Positions 8,545 through 17,775 of a DNA stretch of 64,000 nt are shown piece after piece. How positions within the stretch are numbered: position 1 is the first letter of the stretch; every line of letters begins with the position of its first letter. The stretch comes from Citromicrobium sp. UBA3494 (lineage in GTDB: Bacteria; Pseudomonadota; Alphaproteobacteria; Sphingomonadales; Sphingomonadaceae): positions 242,956-306,955 of the forward strand of contig DFQH01000007.1 in NCBI GenBank assembly GCA_002377695.1, in the 5' to 3' direction. The notes under the pieces are model-generated. The model saw nothing but the letters and a program-made list of their open reading frames with translations, did no database searches and was not told where the DNA came from. Position numbers and translations under genes: made by a program.

Positions 8545-9834
8545 TTGGCCAATGTAACCGTGATCGGAGCCCAGTGGGGGGACGAAGGCAAGGGCAAGAT
8601 CGTTGACTGGCTCGCCAGCCGCGCCGATGCCGTTGTCCGGTTCCAGGGTGGGCACAATGCGGGCCATACGCTGGTGGTCGACGGTACGACCTACAAGATC
8701 AGTCTGGTGCCCTCTGGCATCGTGACCGGCACGCTCTCGCTGATCGGCAATGGAGTCGTGCTGGACCCGTGGGCGCTGAAATCCGAGATCGAGAAGCTGG
8801 AAGGCCAGGGCGTGACGATCACGCCGGACAACTTCGCCGTGGCGGACAACTGCCCGCTGATCCTGCCGCTCCACCGCGATCTCGATGGATTGCGCGAAAC
8901 CGCCGCGGGCAGCGGCAAGATCGGCACCACCGGGCGCGGGATCGGCCCTGCGTATGAAGACAAGGTCGGCCGCCGTGCGATCCGCGTGTGCGATCTGGCG
9001 CATCTCGACGAGATCGAGCCGCAGCTGGACCGGCTGTGCGCGCACCACGATGCGCTGCGCGCGGGCTTCGACGAAGCGCCGATCGACCGCGAAACGCTGA
9101 TCGCGGACCTGAAGGAGATCGCGCCCTTCGTGCTGCAGTTTGCGCAGCCCGTGTGGAAGCGGCTGAAGAAGGTGCGCAAGGCGGGCGCGCGTGTGCTCTT
9201 CGAAGGCGCGCAGGGCGTGCTGCTCGACGTCGATCACGGCACCTATCCCTTCGTCACCAGCTCCAACACGGTGAGCGGTACGGCGGCGAGCGGTTCGGGC
9301 CTCGGCCCCAATGCCACCGGCTTCGTGCTCGGTATCACCAAGGCCTACACCACGCGCGTGGGCAGCGGCCCGTTCCCGACCGAGCTCGAAGACGAGATCG
9401 GCCAGGGGCTGGGCGAGCGTGGGCACGAGTTCGGCGTCGTGACCGGGCGCAAGCGGCGCGTAGGCTGGTTCGATGCGGTGCTGGTGCGCCAGACCTGCGC
9501 CATCGCAGGCGTGACCGGCATCGCGCTGACCAAGATCGACGTGCTCGACGGTATGGACAAGGTGAAGATCTGCACCGGCTACCGCCTCGACGGGCGCATA
9601 TTCGACTACTTCCCCAGCCACGCGGCGAGCCAGGCGCGGTGCGAGCCGATCTACGAAGAGATGGAGGGCTGGTCCGAAAGCACGGCGGGCGCGCGCAGCT
9701 GGGCCGATCTGCCCGCCAATGCGATCAAGTATATCAGCCGCATCCAGGAACTGATCGAGTGCCCCGTGGCGCTGGTTTCGACCAGTCCGGAGCGTGAGGA
9801 TACGATCCTGGTGCGCGATCCGTTCGAGGACTGA
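8545..9834 (+). CDS. purA: Adenylosuccinate synthetase
   Basis: 429 residues. Joins IMP and aspartate using GTP, the first committed step to AMP. The P-loop [11 protein letters not shown] is at residues 7-17; [23 protein letters not shown] and the base-binding TKIDVLDGM follow in order. The start codon is TTG at 8545, supported by GAAGGAG at 8531-8537 and by the family N-terminus (ANVTVIG) beginning at once; no ATG or GTG is available at the right place. The rare start may reduce translation. Confidence 0.97.
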   Translation: MANVTVIGAQWGDEGKGKIVDWLASRADAVVRFQGGHNAGHTLVVDGTTYKISLVPSGIVTGTLSLIGNGVVLDPWALKSEIEKLEGQGVTITPDNFAVADNCPLILPLHRDLDGLRETAAGSGKIGTTGRGIGPAYEDKVGRRAIRVCDLAHLDEIEPQLDRLCAHHDALRAGFDEAPIDRETLIADLKEIAPFVLQFAQPVWKRLKKVRKAGARVLFEGAQGVLLDVDHGTYPFVTSSNTVSGTAASGSGLGPNATGFVLGITKAYTTRVGSGPFPTELEDEIGQGLGERGHEFGVVTGRKRRVGWFDAVLVRQTCAIAGVTGIALTKIDVLDGMDKVKICTGYRLDGRIFDYFPSHAASQARCEPIYEEMEGWSESTAGARSWADLPANAIKYISRIQELIECPVALVSTSPEREDTILVRDPFED

Positions 9835-9880
9835 TCACAGGCAGACAGGCTTGCATCCCGTTCGGGGCGATTGACTCGGC

Positions 9881-9918
9881 CCCTGTTTGTTCTCACAAAG
9901 TAGGTGGAACAAACAGGG
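9881..9918. promoter_or_regulatory. 12-bp perfect inverted repeat upstream of the winged-helix regulator
   Basis: CCCTGTTTGTTC (9881-9892) and GAACAAACAGGG (9907-9918) are exact reverse complements, 14 bases apart, ending 10 bases before the regulator's ATG. A TTGACT at 9871-9876 could be a -35 box, placing the repeat over the promoter. Size and location suit an operator, most simply for autoregulation by the downstream gene, but a leader-RNA hairpin is also possible. Confidence 0.6.
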
Positions 9919-9928
9919 AATACGAATC

Positions 9929-10915
9929 ATGCTGCAGGCGGAACTGGTGGGCGAAGCGCCCAGTTACGAAGGGCCTTCCGATCCGGCCGGCCTGCCGATG
10001 GCGGTATCGCTGTTCGCGGATCGCCCGCATGTGCGCGCGGCGATGCGCGATGACGCGGAACTCGCGGGCTTCCGCATCATGCAGGCGGAGGGCCTGGGGC
10101 TGCTGGAAGAGGGCGCGGCGCGGGCGCTGGGCGATATCGTGGCGGTGGATGCTCCGGCCGCCGATGCGCCGACCCTCGCCATGCTCGAACGCGTTTCTCA
10201 GCGGATCGCACGCTCGGGTGCGAAGCTGATCGTCTCCACCACGATCGGCGCGCTCGAACCCGTGATGCTTGCTGCGTGCGAAGGCGCACCGGTGCTGCTG
10301 GTGGAGCCGGGCCGTGCGGAACGGCTGGTTGCCTTCGGCGAAGCACTGGCCAGCCTTGCGGGCAGCCGCGTGCGCGAATTGTCGCAGGACGATCGCGTCG
10401 CGGTCATGCGGCTGGTGGAGCGGGTGACGACGCTGGCGGAACGGCTGGACGGACTGGTGGGCGAAGGAGAGGGCGTGGATGCAAGTGGTAGCGCCTTCGC
10501 TTTCGGAACCGGACAGGGTGCAGCCGCCCGCGAAGATGGCAGCGCAGCGCTGGCGAGCGTTCCCGGCCTGCCGGATCCGCGCCGTGTCCGCGCCGCGATC
10601 CGCAAGCGGCAGCTGCGCATGCGCTTCTTCGAACCCTCGCTGTTTGCCGATCCGGCGTGGGACATCCTCCTCGACCTCACCGCGGCACGGGCAGAGGGCC
10701 GCCGGGTTTCGGTCACCTCGCTGTGCATCGCCAGCGGCGTACCACCCACCACGGCGCTGCGCTGGATCGGGCAGATGGTCGATCAGGGCCTGCTGCAGCG
10801 CGAGGAGGACCGGATCGATCGGCGGCGCGCCTTCATTGCCCTGAGCGATACGGGGGTGGAGGCGATGGCGCGCTACTTCGACGCAGCGGGCAGCTGCGAG
10901 TGCGCGGGGATCTAG
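9929..10915 (+). CDS. Two-part protein with C-terminal winged helix-turn-helix (MarR-like)
   Basis: 328 residues. The N-terminal part (about 1-170) is not assigned to a family; it contains IVSTTIGALEPVMLAACEG, which resembles an alpha/beta receiver-like fold. A Gly/Ala-rich linker at about 180-215 joins a C-terminal winged helix (235-320) with SVTSLCIASGVPPTTALRW as recognition region and IDRRRAFIALSDTGVEAM as wing, like MarR proteins. Start ATG 9929 was chosen because the inverted repeat lies just upstream; an in-frame start at 9887 would sit inside the repeat. Probably a transcriptional regulator; the ligand is unknown. Its stop overlaps the convergent siroheme-type gene by four bases. Confidence 0.65.
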   Translation: MLQAELVGEAPSYEGPSDPAGLPMAVSLFADRPHVRAAMRDDAELAGFRIMQAEGLGLLEEGAARALGDIVAVDAPAADAPTLAMLERVSQRIARSGAKLIVSTTIGALEPVMLAACEGAPVLLVEPGRAERLVAFGEALASLAGSRVRELSQDDRVAVMRLVERVTTLAERLDGLVGEGEGVDASGSAFAFGTGQGAAAREDGSAALASVPGLPDPRRVRAAIRKRQLRMRFFEPSLFADPAWDILLDLTAARAEGRRVSVTSLCIASGVPPTTALRWIGQMVDQGLLQREEDRIDRRRAFIALSDTGVEAMARYFDAAGSCECAGI

Positions 10916-11697
10916 CTGCGCCTGAGGATCAGCGCGAAACCCTCGCTCGGCGCTGCCGGCGCTTCGGCAAGCGAATGGCGCTCCGCATCCGCCCGGGCGC
11001 GGGCGAGGATGGCGGATGGGATGCTGGCCTCGTGGTAGATCGCGTCGGCTTCGCCCAGCCAGCGTGCCTGGCGCAGGGTAAGGTCTTCGGGATCGTCGCT
11101 GGTGAGCGTGACGGTCTCCAGCCGCGCCGGGGCGTCGGCAGCGGGATTCGCGAGCCAGCCAGTCACGCGCCCTGCCGACGCATCCTCCAGCGGGTCCAGC
11201 ATGCCGCCACGGCGCAGCGCCGCATCCACCGCGCGCCGCCGCGCATCCCCATCGGGCAGCGCCGCCCGCAAGCGGTCGCGGCCCTCGGCAAGGGCGCCTG
11301 CCAGCGCGCCAAGCGTTTGCGGCAGGATCGCCTCCAGCCGCAAGCGCACATGCTTGGCGAGCCCGGCGGACGCTCCGCCGGTTCCTATGGCGATGAGCAG
11401 CGGATCGCGATCGAGGATGCTCGGTGTGGTGAAATCGCACAGATCGGGCTTGTCCGCGACATTGACCAGCAGGCCCTTCGCCTTGAGCCGCTGGCGTACT
11501 GCGGCGGCCTCTCCCGCATCCTCCAGCGCCACGAAGGCGAGCGTGGCATGGTGTGCTTCCGCCTCGCCCACGGCCATCGCGCCCGCACGTTCGACCAGCC
11601 GCCGCTTGGCATCCGCCATGGGGCCTTCGCCCGCCACCACGATGCGCGTGCCCTCCGCCTTGTGGAACAGCGGCAGCGAGGCGATCCGGCCGGTCAC
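10912..11697 (-). CDS. Precorrin-2 dehydrogenase / sirohydrochlorin ferrochelatase-like protein
   Basis: 261 residues, similar to the N-terminal half of CysG and to Met8p/SirC, which oxidise precorrin-2 with NAD and insert iron to make siroheme. RIVVAGEGPMADAKRRL is the NAD-binding turn with one glycine fewer than the usual GGG form, and LLVNVADKPDLCDFTTPSI carries the conserved catalytic Asp. The methyltransferase half of CysG is absent. The likely start is GTG 11697, one base after the lysA stop (TGACGTG), so it is probably coupled to lysA; an ATG at 11844 would lie inside lysA. Confidence 0.8.
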   Translation of the reverse strand: MTGRIASLPLFHKAEGTRIVVAGEGPMADAKRRLVERAGAMAVGEAEAHHATLAFVALEDAGEAAAVRQRLKAKGLLVNVADKPDLCDFTTPSILDRDPLLIAIGTGGASAGLAKHVRLRLEAILPQTLGALAGALAEGRDRLRAALPDGDARRRAVDAALRRGGMLDPLEDASAGRVTGWLANPAADAPARLETVTLTSDDPEDLTLRQARWLGEADAIYHEASIPSAILARARADAERHSLAEAPAAPSEGFALILRRS

Positions 11698-11698
11698 G

Positions 11699-12958
11699 TC
11701 AGCCGAGCCATTCGGGCACGCGTTCCGCATCCATGATCGCGCCCGCATCGATCCGGTCGGCCACCACTGCGAAGTCGCCGCCGCTGACGAGTACCTCTGC
11801 CACGAAGCCGCGCGAGTTGTAGGAAGAGGCCATGGTGGCGCCATAGGCCCCCGCGGTGCGGAACACCGCGAGATCGCCCGCCACCAGCGCAGGGCAATCG
11901 CGGTCGGTCGCGAAGGTGTCGCCCGTCTCGCAGATCGGGCCGACGATGTTCGCGGTCATCCGCCGGTCCGTCGCCGCGACCGGTTCGAAGTCGTGCCACG
12001 CGCCGTACAGCGCAGGCCGCGCAAGATCGTTCATTGCAGCATCCACGATCACGAACGGCGACGACAGGCCGCTCTTCACGCGGACCACCCGCGTCAGCAG
12101 CACGCCCGCATTGCCTGCGATCACGCGGCCCGGCTCGAAGGCGAGCTGCACGCCCCAGTCGCGGGTGACGCGCGCGACCATGGCGCCGTAATCGGCAGGG
12201 GAGGGGTAGCACTCGCCCGCGCGGTAGGGGACGCCGACCCCGCCGCCCAGGTCGACCCGGGTAATGGTGTGGCCGCTGCCGCGCAGCTCGCCCAGCAGCC
12301 GCCCGACCTTCTCGAACGCGGTTTCCAGCGGTGTGAGGTCCGCCAGCTGGCTGCCGATATGAATGGCAAGGCCTTCCAGCGCGAGGCCATCGAGTGCGGC
12401 CAGTTCCGCGAAGGCATCCGCCGCGCGGTGCAGCGGTACGCCGAACTTGTTGTCGGCCTTGCCGGTGCTGATCTTCTCATGCGTGCCCGCATCGACATCG
12501 GGATTGATCCGCAGCGCACAGCGCGCGCGTTCGCCCCGCGCGTGGGCCAGTTCGGCCAGCTCGCGGCCCTCTTCGCGCGATTCGATGTTGAACTGCGCGA
12601 TGCCGGTGTCGAGGCCCAGTTCCAGCTCCGCCCGCGTCTTGCCGACGCCGGAGAAGATGATCTTGTCCGGCGCCATCCCGGCAGCCAGAGCGCGGCGCAA
12701 TTCCCCGCCCGAGACAACGTCCGCGCCGAAACCTTCGCGCTGCAGCACGCGCAGGACGGCAAGGTTGGGGTTTGCCTTGACGGCGAAGACGATCAGCGGA
12801 TCGTCGAGCGCGCTCAGCCCTTCGCGGAAGACGCGGGCGTGGCGTTCGAGTGTCGCCTGCGAATAGACATAGACGGGCGTGCCCACCGCCTCGGCGATGG
12901 CGGGAAGCGGCACATCCTCGGCATGGAGGATGCCGTGCTTCATGGTGAAGTGATCCAT
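11699..12958 (-). CDS. lysA: Diaminopimelate decarboxylase
   Basis: 419 residues. PLP enzyme of the alanine-racemase-like fold that makes lysine from meso-diaminopimelate. The PLP lysine is in VFAVKANPNLAVLRVL; the phosphate-binding glycines are in VDLGGGVGVPY; GPICETGDTFA holds the substrate cysteine; AAGAYGATMASSYNSR-like C-terminal residues are present. Start ATG 12958 (MDHF) is preferred to 13105, whose extra 49 residues are basic and would run into the lipoprotein gene. Part of the argH-lipoprotein-lysA order common in proteobacteria. Confidence 0.96.
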   Translation of the reverse strand: MDHFTMKHGILHAEDVPLPAIAEAVGTPVYVYSQATLERHARVFREGLSALDDPLIVFAVKANPNLAVLRVLQREGFGADVVSGGELRRALAAGMAPDKIIFSGVGKTRAELELGLDTGIAQFNIESREEGRELAELAHARGERARCALRINPDVDAGTHEKISTGKADNKFGVPLHRAADAFAELAALDGLALEGLAIHIGSQLADLTPLETAFEKVGRLLGELRGSGHTITRVDLGGGVGVPYRAGECYPSPADYGAMVARVTRDWGVQLAFEPGRVIAGNAGVLLTRVVRVKSGLSSPFVIVDAAMNDLARPALYGAWHDFEPVAATDRRMTANIVGPICETGDTFATDRDCPALVAGDLAVFRTAGAYGATMASSYNSRGFVAEVLVSGGDFAVVADRIDAGAIMDAERVPEWLG

Positions 12959-13022
12959 CGTGGGCTCTGCTTGTCTTGTCGTGGTGTTGGGAGAGCGGCG
13001 TTTGTCCGTCCGGAATGCCGGT

Positions 13023-13292
13023 CTATTCCGGCGGAAGATCGAACGGATCGTCCTCGCGTTCTTCGGAGCGTGTGCGCAGTTCGGTGTCGCGTTCGGGTAC
13101 CGCAATCACGTCGGGCTCCAGCAGTTCGCTCGCCGTGGGCGGCACTTCGCTGCCGTAAGGCGCGGGGGGCAGGCTGGCGCCCGGCGGAGGGGCGAGATCG
13201 GCCTGCTGCCCGCAGGCGGCAAGCGCCAGGCAGAGCATGCAGGCAATCGGGATCAGGCGGCTGCGCATCGCGGGTATCGGGGTCTCTCGCAT
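13023..13292 (-). CDS. Small lipoprotein, LptM-like, between argH and lysA
   Basis: 89 residues: a basic start, a hydrophobic stretch IPIACMLCLALAAC with lipobox Cys at about residue 27, then a Pro/Glu-rich tail. Short lipoproteins at this locus (argH-lptM-lysA) are widely annotated as LptM/YifL, which helps maturation of the LptD outer-membrane LPS translocon. The assignment here rests on size, lipobox and gene order, not on residue-level similarity. ATG 13292 overlaps the argH stop as TGATG, so coupling is expected; an internal ATG at 13268 is also possible. Confidence 0.7.
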   Translation of the reverse strand: MRETPIPAMRSRLIPIACMLCLALAACGQQADLAPPPGASLPPAPYGSEVPPTASELLEPDVIAVPERDTELRTRSEEREDDPFDLPPE

Positions 13293-14668
13293 CAGCTATC
13301 CATTCCGAGCGTCTCGCGCGCGGCCTTCACCTGTTCGCGTACCCGATCCGGCGCGGTTCCACCATAGCTCCGGCGCGAGGCGACCGATCCTTCGAGCGTC
13401 AGATGAGCGAGCGCGTCGGGCGTGACCCGCGGGTCGATCGCGGCGAGGTCTTCCTGCGTGAGCTCCGCCAGCGCGCAGCCCTTTTCATCGGCGCGCGCCA
13501 CGGCGGCGCCGGTGATGTGGTGCGCCTCGCGGAAGGGCACGCCCGCCTCGCGCACCAGCCAGTCGGCGAGGTCGGTGGCGGTGGCATGGCCGCTGCCCGC
13601 CAGCGCGAGCATCCGGTCGGTATTGAACTCGGCGCCCGCGATCATGCCTTCCATGCTTGCGAGCGAAAGGGTGAGCAGGCCGTGCGCTTCGAACACCGGC
13701 GGCTTGTCGTCCTGCATGTCCTTCGCATAGGCCAGCGGCAGGCCCTTCATCGTGATGCTGAGCGCGGTCGCCGCGCCGATGATCCGCCCCGCGTGCCCAC
13801 GGACCAGCTCGGCTGCGTCCGGGTTCTTCTTCTGCGGCATGATCGAGCTGCCGGTGGACAGCGAATCCGGCAGGCGGACGAAGCCGAAGGGCTGGCTGGC
13901 CCAGATGATGATTTCCTCTGCCAGCCGCGAAAGGTGAATGCTGACGAGGCTTGCCGCGTGGAGATAATCCAGCGCGAAATCCCGGTCAGACACGGTATCG
14001 AGGCTGTTGGCCGTCGGCTGCGAGAAGCCCAGCGCCTTCGCAGTGGCTTCCCTGTCGAGGTCGAACCCGGTTCCGGCGAGCGCGGCGGCGCCCAGCGGGC
14101 ATTCGTCAAGCCGTGTGCGCGCGCTCTCAAACCGCATCCGGTCGCGTCGGAGCATCTCGTAATAAGCCATCAGGTGGTGGCCCAGCGTGACGGGCTGGGC
14201 GGCCTGCAGATGGGTGAAGCCGGGCATGATGTCGCCCGCATGTTCCGCGGCGCGGGTGACGAGAGCACGCTGGACCGCCTGCAGTCCCGCGTCGATCTGG
14301 TCGATCGATTCGCGGACCCACAGCTTGAAATCGGTCGCCACCTGATCGTTGCGGCTGCGCGCGGTGTGCAGGCGGCCCGCGACCGGGCCGATCAGTTCGG
14401 TGAGGCGCGATTCCACGGTCATGTGGATGTCTTCGAGGTCCCAGTCCTCTGGCACGCCGTCGCGTTCGTACTCCGCAGCGATCGCCTGCAGGCCGTCGTC
14501 GATGGTCTGCGCATCCTCGGTCGTGAGAATCCCTTGCGCCGCCAGCATGCTTACATGCGCGCGGCTGCCGGCGATGTCCTGTCGCCAGAGCGCCTTGTCG
14601 AAGGGGATTGAAGCATTGATTTCGCGCATGATCGCACTAGGCCCATCCGCGAAGCGGCCGCCCCACAT
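13292..14668 (-). CDS. argH: Argininosuccinate lyase
   Basis: 458 residues. Last step of arginine synthesis, releasing fumarate. Conserved [11 protein letters not shown] start, [13 protein letters not shown], and the [12 protein letters not shown] catalytic loop of the fumarase/aspartase superfamily are all visible. The start is placed at ATG 14668 because ArgH normally begins MWGGRF; an in-frame ATG at 14701 would overlap the start codon of the divergent thioredoxin gene (CATG) and has no clear ribosome site. Followed by the lipoprotein and lysA. Confidence 0.96.
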   Translation of the reverse strand: MWGGRFADGPSAIMREINASIPFDKALWRQDIAGSRAHVSMLAAQGILTTEDAQTIDDGLQAIAAEYERDGVPEDWDLEDIHMTVESRLTELIGPVAGRLHTARSRNDQVATDFKLWVRESIDQIDAGLQAVQRALVTRAAEHAGDIMPGFTHLQAAQPVTLGHHLMAYYEMLRRDRMRFESARTRLDECPLGAAALAGTGFDLDREATAKALGFSQPTANSLDTVSDRDFALDYLHAASLVSIHLSRLAEEIIIWASQPFGFVRLPDSLSTGSSIMPQKKNPDAAELVRGHAGRIIGAATALSITMKGLPLAYAKDMQDDKPPVFEAHGLLTLSLASMEGMIAGAEFNTDRMLALAGSGHATATDLADWLVREAGVPFREAHHITGAAVARADEKGCALAELTQEDLAAIDPRVTPDALAHLTLEGSVASRRSYGGTAPDRVREQVKAARETLGMDS

Positions 14669-14699
14669 CGCGTTGCCCTGTCCGTTACCGGAGGATTGC

Positions 14700-15284
14700 A
14701 TGTCCCGTTCCGTCATTCTGCCCGCGCTTGCCCTCGTTCTGGTTCTGAGCGGCTGCGATAGGGAGCCGCAGGAAAGCCCGCAAGAGAGCGAAAGGACCGC
14801 AGGCATGGGTGAGGTCGCCAGGACGGGCGAAATCGACCGCAGCCGTGCGGGGGACCTGATGCCTGCTGCCAATCTGGTGGACCCGGCGGACGAGGTGATC
14901 AATCTGGGGGCACTGCAGGGCAGGCCCGTGCTGATGAACCTGTGGGCGACCTGGTGCGCACCTTGCGTGAAGGAGATGCCGCTGCTCGACGAACTGGCGG
15001 CGGATTACGGTGACGAACTGAACGTCGTGACGATCAGTCAGGACATGGGCGATCCGGCGAAGGTCGCTGCGTTCTTCGAAGAGAACGATCTGGCCAACCT
15101 GCCGCGCTGGATCGACCCGCAACTGACGCTCACCGAAGCGATCGGGGCGGGAACGCTGCCGACGACCGTACTCTACGACCGCACCGGGCAGGAAGTCTGG
15201 CGTGTGACCGGCGACTTCGACTGGTCGAGCGAAGAAGCGCGCGCGGCCATCGAAGAAGTGGTCGAAACCCCCGCGCTCCCCTAG
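14700..15284 (+). CDS. TlpA-like thioredoxin lipoprotein
   Basis: 194 residues. Signal with lipobox LVLVLSGC at about residues 11-18, then an acidic linker, then a thioredoxin fold with the redox motif WCAPC ([20 protein letters not shown]) and the cis-proline in [13 protein letters not shown]. Such proteins act in the periplasm, tethered to a membrane, reducing disulfides for example in cytochrome c or copper-site assembly. GGAGG at 14690-14694 supports ATG 14700. Only 31 bases separate it from the divergent argH start. Confidence 0.9.
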   Translation: MSRSVILPALALVLVLSGCDREPQESPQESERTAGMGEVARTGEIDRSRAGDLMPAANLVDPADEVINLGALQGRPVLMNLWATWCAPCVKEMPLLDELAADYGDELNVVTISQDMGDPAKVAAFFEENDLANLPRWIDPQLTLTEAIGAGTLPTTVLYDRTGQEVWRVTGDFDWSSEEARAAIEEVVETPALP

Positions 15285-15285
15285 G

Positions 15286-16515
15286 TCAGCGCGCGGCGAG
15301 CAGACGTTCGTAATCGGGCAGAGCCAGTCCGAGCGGGGCGAGGGGATTGCCCACCAGACCCGCGACCAGCCGCGCCTGAATTCCTGGCCCTGGCCATATT
15401 CGTCCCATCGGGGTGAGCAGCAGGTCGCGCAGGGCTGCGTGCCACACGCTGTCGGACTGGTAGAGCGGGGTCGCTGCCCAGGTCAGCGCCTGATAGAGCT
15501 TCACGTGGCGGCTGCGAAGGCGGGCCGCGAGGGCGAACCCTTCGGCTGGCGTGCTGCCACCTTCGAGGCCTCGCGCCAGCGCAAAGGCATCAAGCAGCGC
15601 CATGTTCGCCCCCTGGCCGAGCTGCGGGCTCGCCGAGTGCCAGGCATCGCCGATATGGATCAGCGCCTCGCCCACAGGTTCTGCTACACGGCGATGCGCG
15701 TAGCGTGCAAAGGTCAGCTGTTCGGCGTGATCGATCTGGCCCAGCAGTCCCGCGCAGTCGGGCCACAGCGCGCAGACCTGCGCCTTCCATGCGTCGAGCC
15801 CCGCAGCCTGCCAGCTTTCGTAGCCGGACGCCTTGAGCGACCAGAAGAACGACAATTCGCGCGCCGCGCCATCCACCCGCATGCCCGTCGGCAGGACCCC
15901 CGCCATCTGCGCCGCGTGCGTATAGCGCTGTTCGAGCAGTCCGGCGTCGAACGGGCTGTCCGCAGGCCAGTCGAGCGTTGCCCACAATGCGCCGAACGCC
16001 AGCCATTCGCCGCACGGAGCCGCCAGAGGCGTGGAGGTTCCCAGCGCATCGACCACCAGATCGAAGGCCTGCGTCTTCTGCCCGCCTTGCGAAGTCAGCG
16101 TCCTGCCTTTTCCTTCTAGGTCGGACCGTGCGACCGGGAAGCCCGTTTCGATGGCAATTCCCTGGTCCACCGCTGCACGGAAAAGGACTGCGAACAGGCT
16201 GCCGCGGTGGATGCCGATGCCGCAGGCGCCCGGCACACGAAGGTCGGCGTAGCGCGCATCGAGTGCGATATCGCCCTGATGGTTGAGGCCATGTAGCGCG
16301 CGGATCGGGGCGCCATGCGCAAGGATATCCGGCGCCAGACCCAGCGCGTCGAGCACCGCCATGCCGCTCGGCTGGATCATCAGGCCCGATCCGACGGGGC
16401 GCGGCTCCTCGAACCGCTCGAACAGCGTGACGCGGTGCCCCTGCCGGTGCAGCAGCAGCGCAGCAGCGAGGCCGGCCGGTCCGCATCCGGCAATGGCAAT
16501 GTCGAACCGGGTCAT
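15286..16515 (-). CDS. FAD-dependent monooxygenase (salicylate hydroxylase/UbiH-like group)
   Basis: 409 residues. Class A flavin monooxygenase: GCGPAGLAAALLLHRQG at residues 10-26 binds ADP of FAD, DALGTSTPLA replaces the DG motif, and IHIGDAWHSASPQLGQGANMAL is the GD motif. The substrate is unknown; the closest overall appearance is to aromatic-ring hydroxylases of secondary metabolism. Start ATG 16515 is chosen because the longer frame crosses the tRNA-Val gene. It ends two bases after the thioredoxin stop, convergently. Confidence 0.8.
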   Translation of the reverse strand: MTRFDIAIAGCGPAGLAAALLLHRQGHRVTLFERFEEPRPVGSGLMIQPSGMAVLDALGLAPDILAHGAPIRALHGLNHQGDIALDARYADLRVPGACGIGIHRGSLFAVLFRAAVDQGIAIETGFPVARSDLEGKGRTLTSQGGQKTQAFDLVVDALGTSTPLAAPCGEWLAFGALWATLDWPADSPFDAGLLEQRYTHAAQMAGVLPTGMRVDGAARELSFFWSLKASGYESWQAAGLDAWKAQVCALWPDCAGLLGQIDHAEQLTFARYAHRRVAEPVGEALIHIGDAWHSASPQLGQGANMALLDAFALARGLEGGSTPAEGFALAARLRSRHVKLYQALTWAATPLYQSDSVWHAALRDLLLTPMGRIWPGPGIQARLVAGLVGNPLAPLGLALPDYERLLAAR

Positions 16516-16570
16516 GGCCCGCCGCACTGCCCCGCCCAAGGCGGTGCCGCAAGAGAGTTGGGGAGGGGGA

Positions 16571-16646
<76 letters not shown>

Positions 16647-16745
16647 GATCCGTTCCGGGAGGGCCGCTATCTAGCGTGCAAAACTTCAAAATCAATTGCC
16701 AGATTTCGGATTGAAAGCACGCTGCGGGCCGTTAGGGCGGCTGGG

Positions 16746-17735
16746 ATGAGCGCGCCAAGCCAGCCACCACGCATCCTTGTTCTCGCCACCGGCGGCACCA
16801 TTGCCGGGCAGGCCGGCGATGCGATGCGTGCCGACTATCGTCCCGGGCAGGTCGGTATCGAGGCCTATCTGGAGCAGGCAAGCGGGCTGGGTGTCGCGGC
16901 GCGATTCACCGGACGGCAGATCGCCAATATCGGATCGGAGGATATCGATGCCTCCATCTGGTCGCGGCTCCACGCCGAGATAGAGCTGGCCATGCGCGAC
17001 GACGAGCTGGACGCGGTGGTGGTCACCCACGGAACCGACACGGCCGAGGAAACGGCCTTCCTACTCGACCTCACGCTGCCCAGCAGCAAGCCCGTCGTGC
17101 TAGTTGGCGCGATGCGCCCGACCGACGCTGTCGGCTATGACGGAATGCGCAATTTCGCCAATGCTGTGCGGGTCGCGGGCGATCCCGACGCTGCCGGGCG
17201 CGGCGTGCTGGTGGTGATGGGAGACAGGGTTCATTCGGCGCGCGACGTCCGCAAGGCGGAGACCCGCGCCACTGAAGCCTTTCGCGGATTTCCCCGCGAA
17301 TCCGTAGCCATCGTCACGCCTTCGCGGCTCGACTGGTTCGGTGCGCCGTGGCGGCTGGATGATGGCGCGCGTCTCAAGTTCCTGCCGCTGCCCGAGGTGC
17401 CGATTCTGGCGGTCTATGCCGGGATGAGCGCGGCAGCGGCATCGCACCAGCTAGCGCATAATCCTCCCGGAATTGTGGTTTCGGGCCTGGGCGAGGGCAA
17501 CATGCCCGACCCCGTGCGCCAGGTGTTGGTGCAGCATGCGCGGCGTGGATGCCTGGTGGTGCGGGCCAGCCGGACCGATCAGGGGCTCGTCGATCGTGAG
17601 CCCGAGGACGACGAAAACGGTTTCGTCGCGGCCCGCGCCCTGGGCGTCCCCAAGGCGCGGATGCTGACCGCGCTGCTGCTGGCGAACGGGATCACCGATC
17701 CGGCCGAGGCACAGCGCTTCTTCGACGAGCGGTAA
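16746..17735 (+). CDS. L-asparaginase
   Basis: 329 residues of the bacterial L-asparaginase family. First active-site threonine motif LATGGTIAG near residue 13-21 and second motif THGTDTAEETA at about 97-107 are intact, with a later Lys region RPTDAVGYDGM. No signal peptide is visible, so a cytoplasmic enzyme that hydrolyses asparagine to aspartate and ammonia is likely. It stands alone between tRNA-Val and a convergent dehydrogenase. Confidence 0.92.
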   Translation: MSAPSQPPRILVLATGGTIAGQAGDAMRADYRPGQVGIEAYLEQASGLGVAARFTGRQIANIGSEDIDASIWSRLHAEIELAMRDDELDAVVVTHGTDTAEETAFLLDLTLPSSKPVVLVGAMRPTDAVGYDGMRNFANAVRVAGDPDAAGRGVLVVMGDRVHSARDVRKAETRATEAFRGFPRESVAIVTPSRLDWFGAPWRLDDGARLKFLPLPEVPILAVYAGMSAAAASHQLAHNPPGIVVSGLGEGNMPDPVRQVLVQHARRGCLVVRASRTDQGLVDREPEDDENGFVAARALGVPKARMLTALLLANGITDPAEAQRFFDER

Positions 17736-17741
17736 GCGTGC

Positions 17742-17765
17742 CTCCCCTCCCGGGAGGGAGGGGAG
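17742..17765. terminator. Perfect 10-bp hairpin between convergent genes
   Basis: CTCCCCTCCC (17742-17751) and GGGAGGGGAG (17756-17765) pair fully around a GGGA loop, in the 40-base gap between the asparaginase stop and the stop of the minus-strand dehydrogenase. No long T run follows, but position and symmetry suit a bidirectional terminator. Confidence 0.55.
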
Positions 17766-17775
17766 ATCTTGCAGC

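Noticed and set aside
9907..9921. Possible LexA box (GAAC-N7-GAAT) upstream of the winged-helix regulator
   Set aside because: Only a near match to the alphaproteobacterial GTTC-N7-GTTC/GAAC-N7-GAAC form, and better explained as one arm of the 12-bp palindrome.
11102..14611. 1169-residue open frame on the plus strand opposite lysA and argH
   Set aside because: Antisense frame of GC-rich genes with highly conserved products; composition is that of a shadow.
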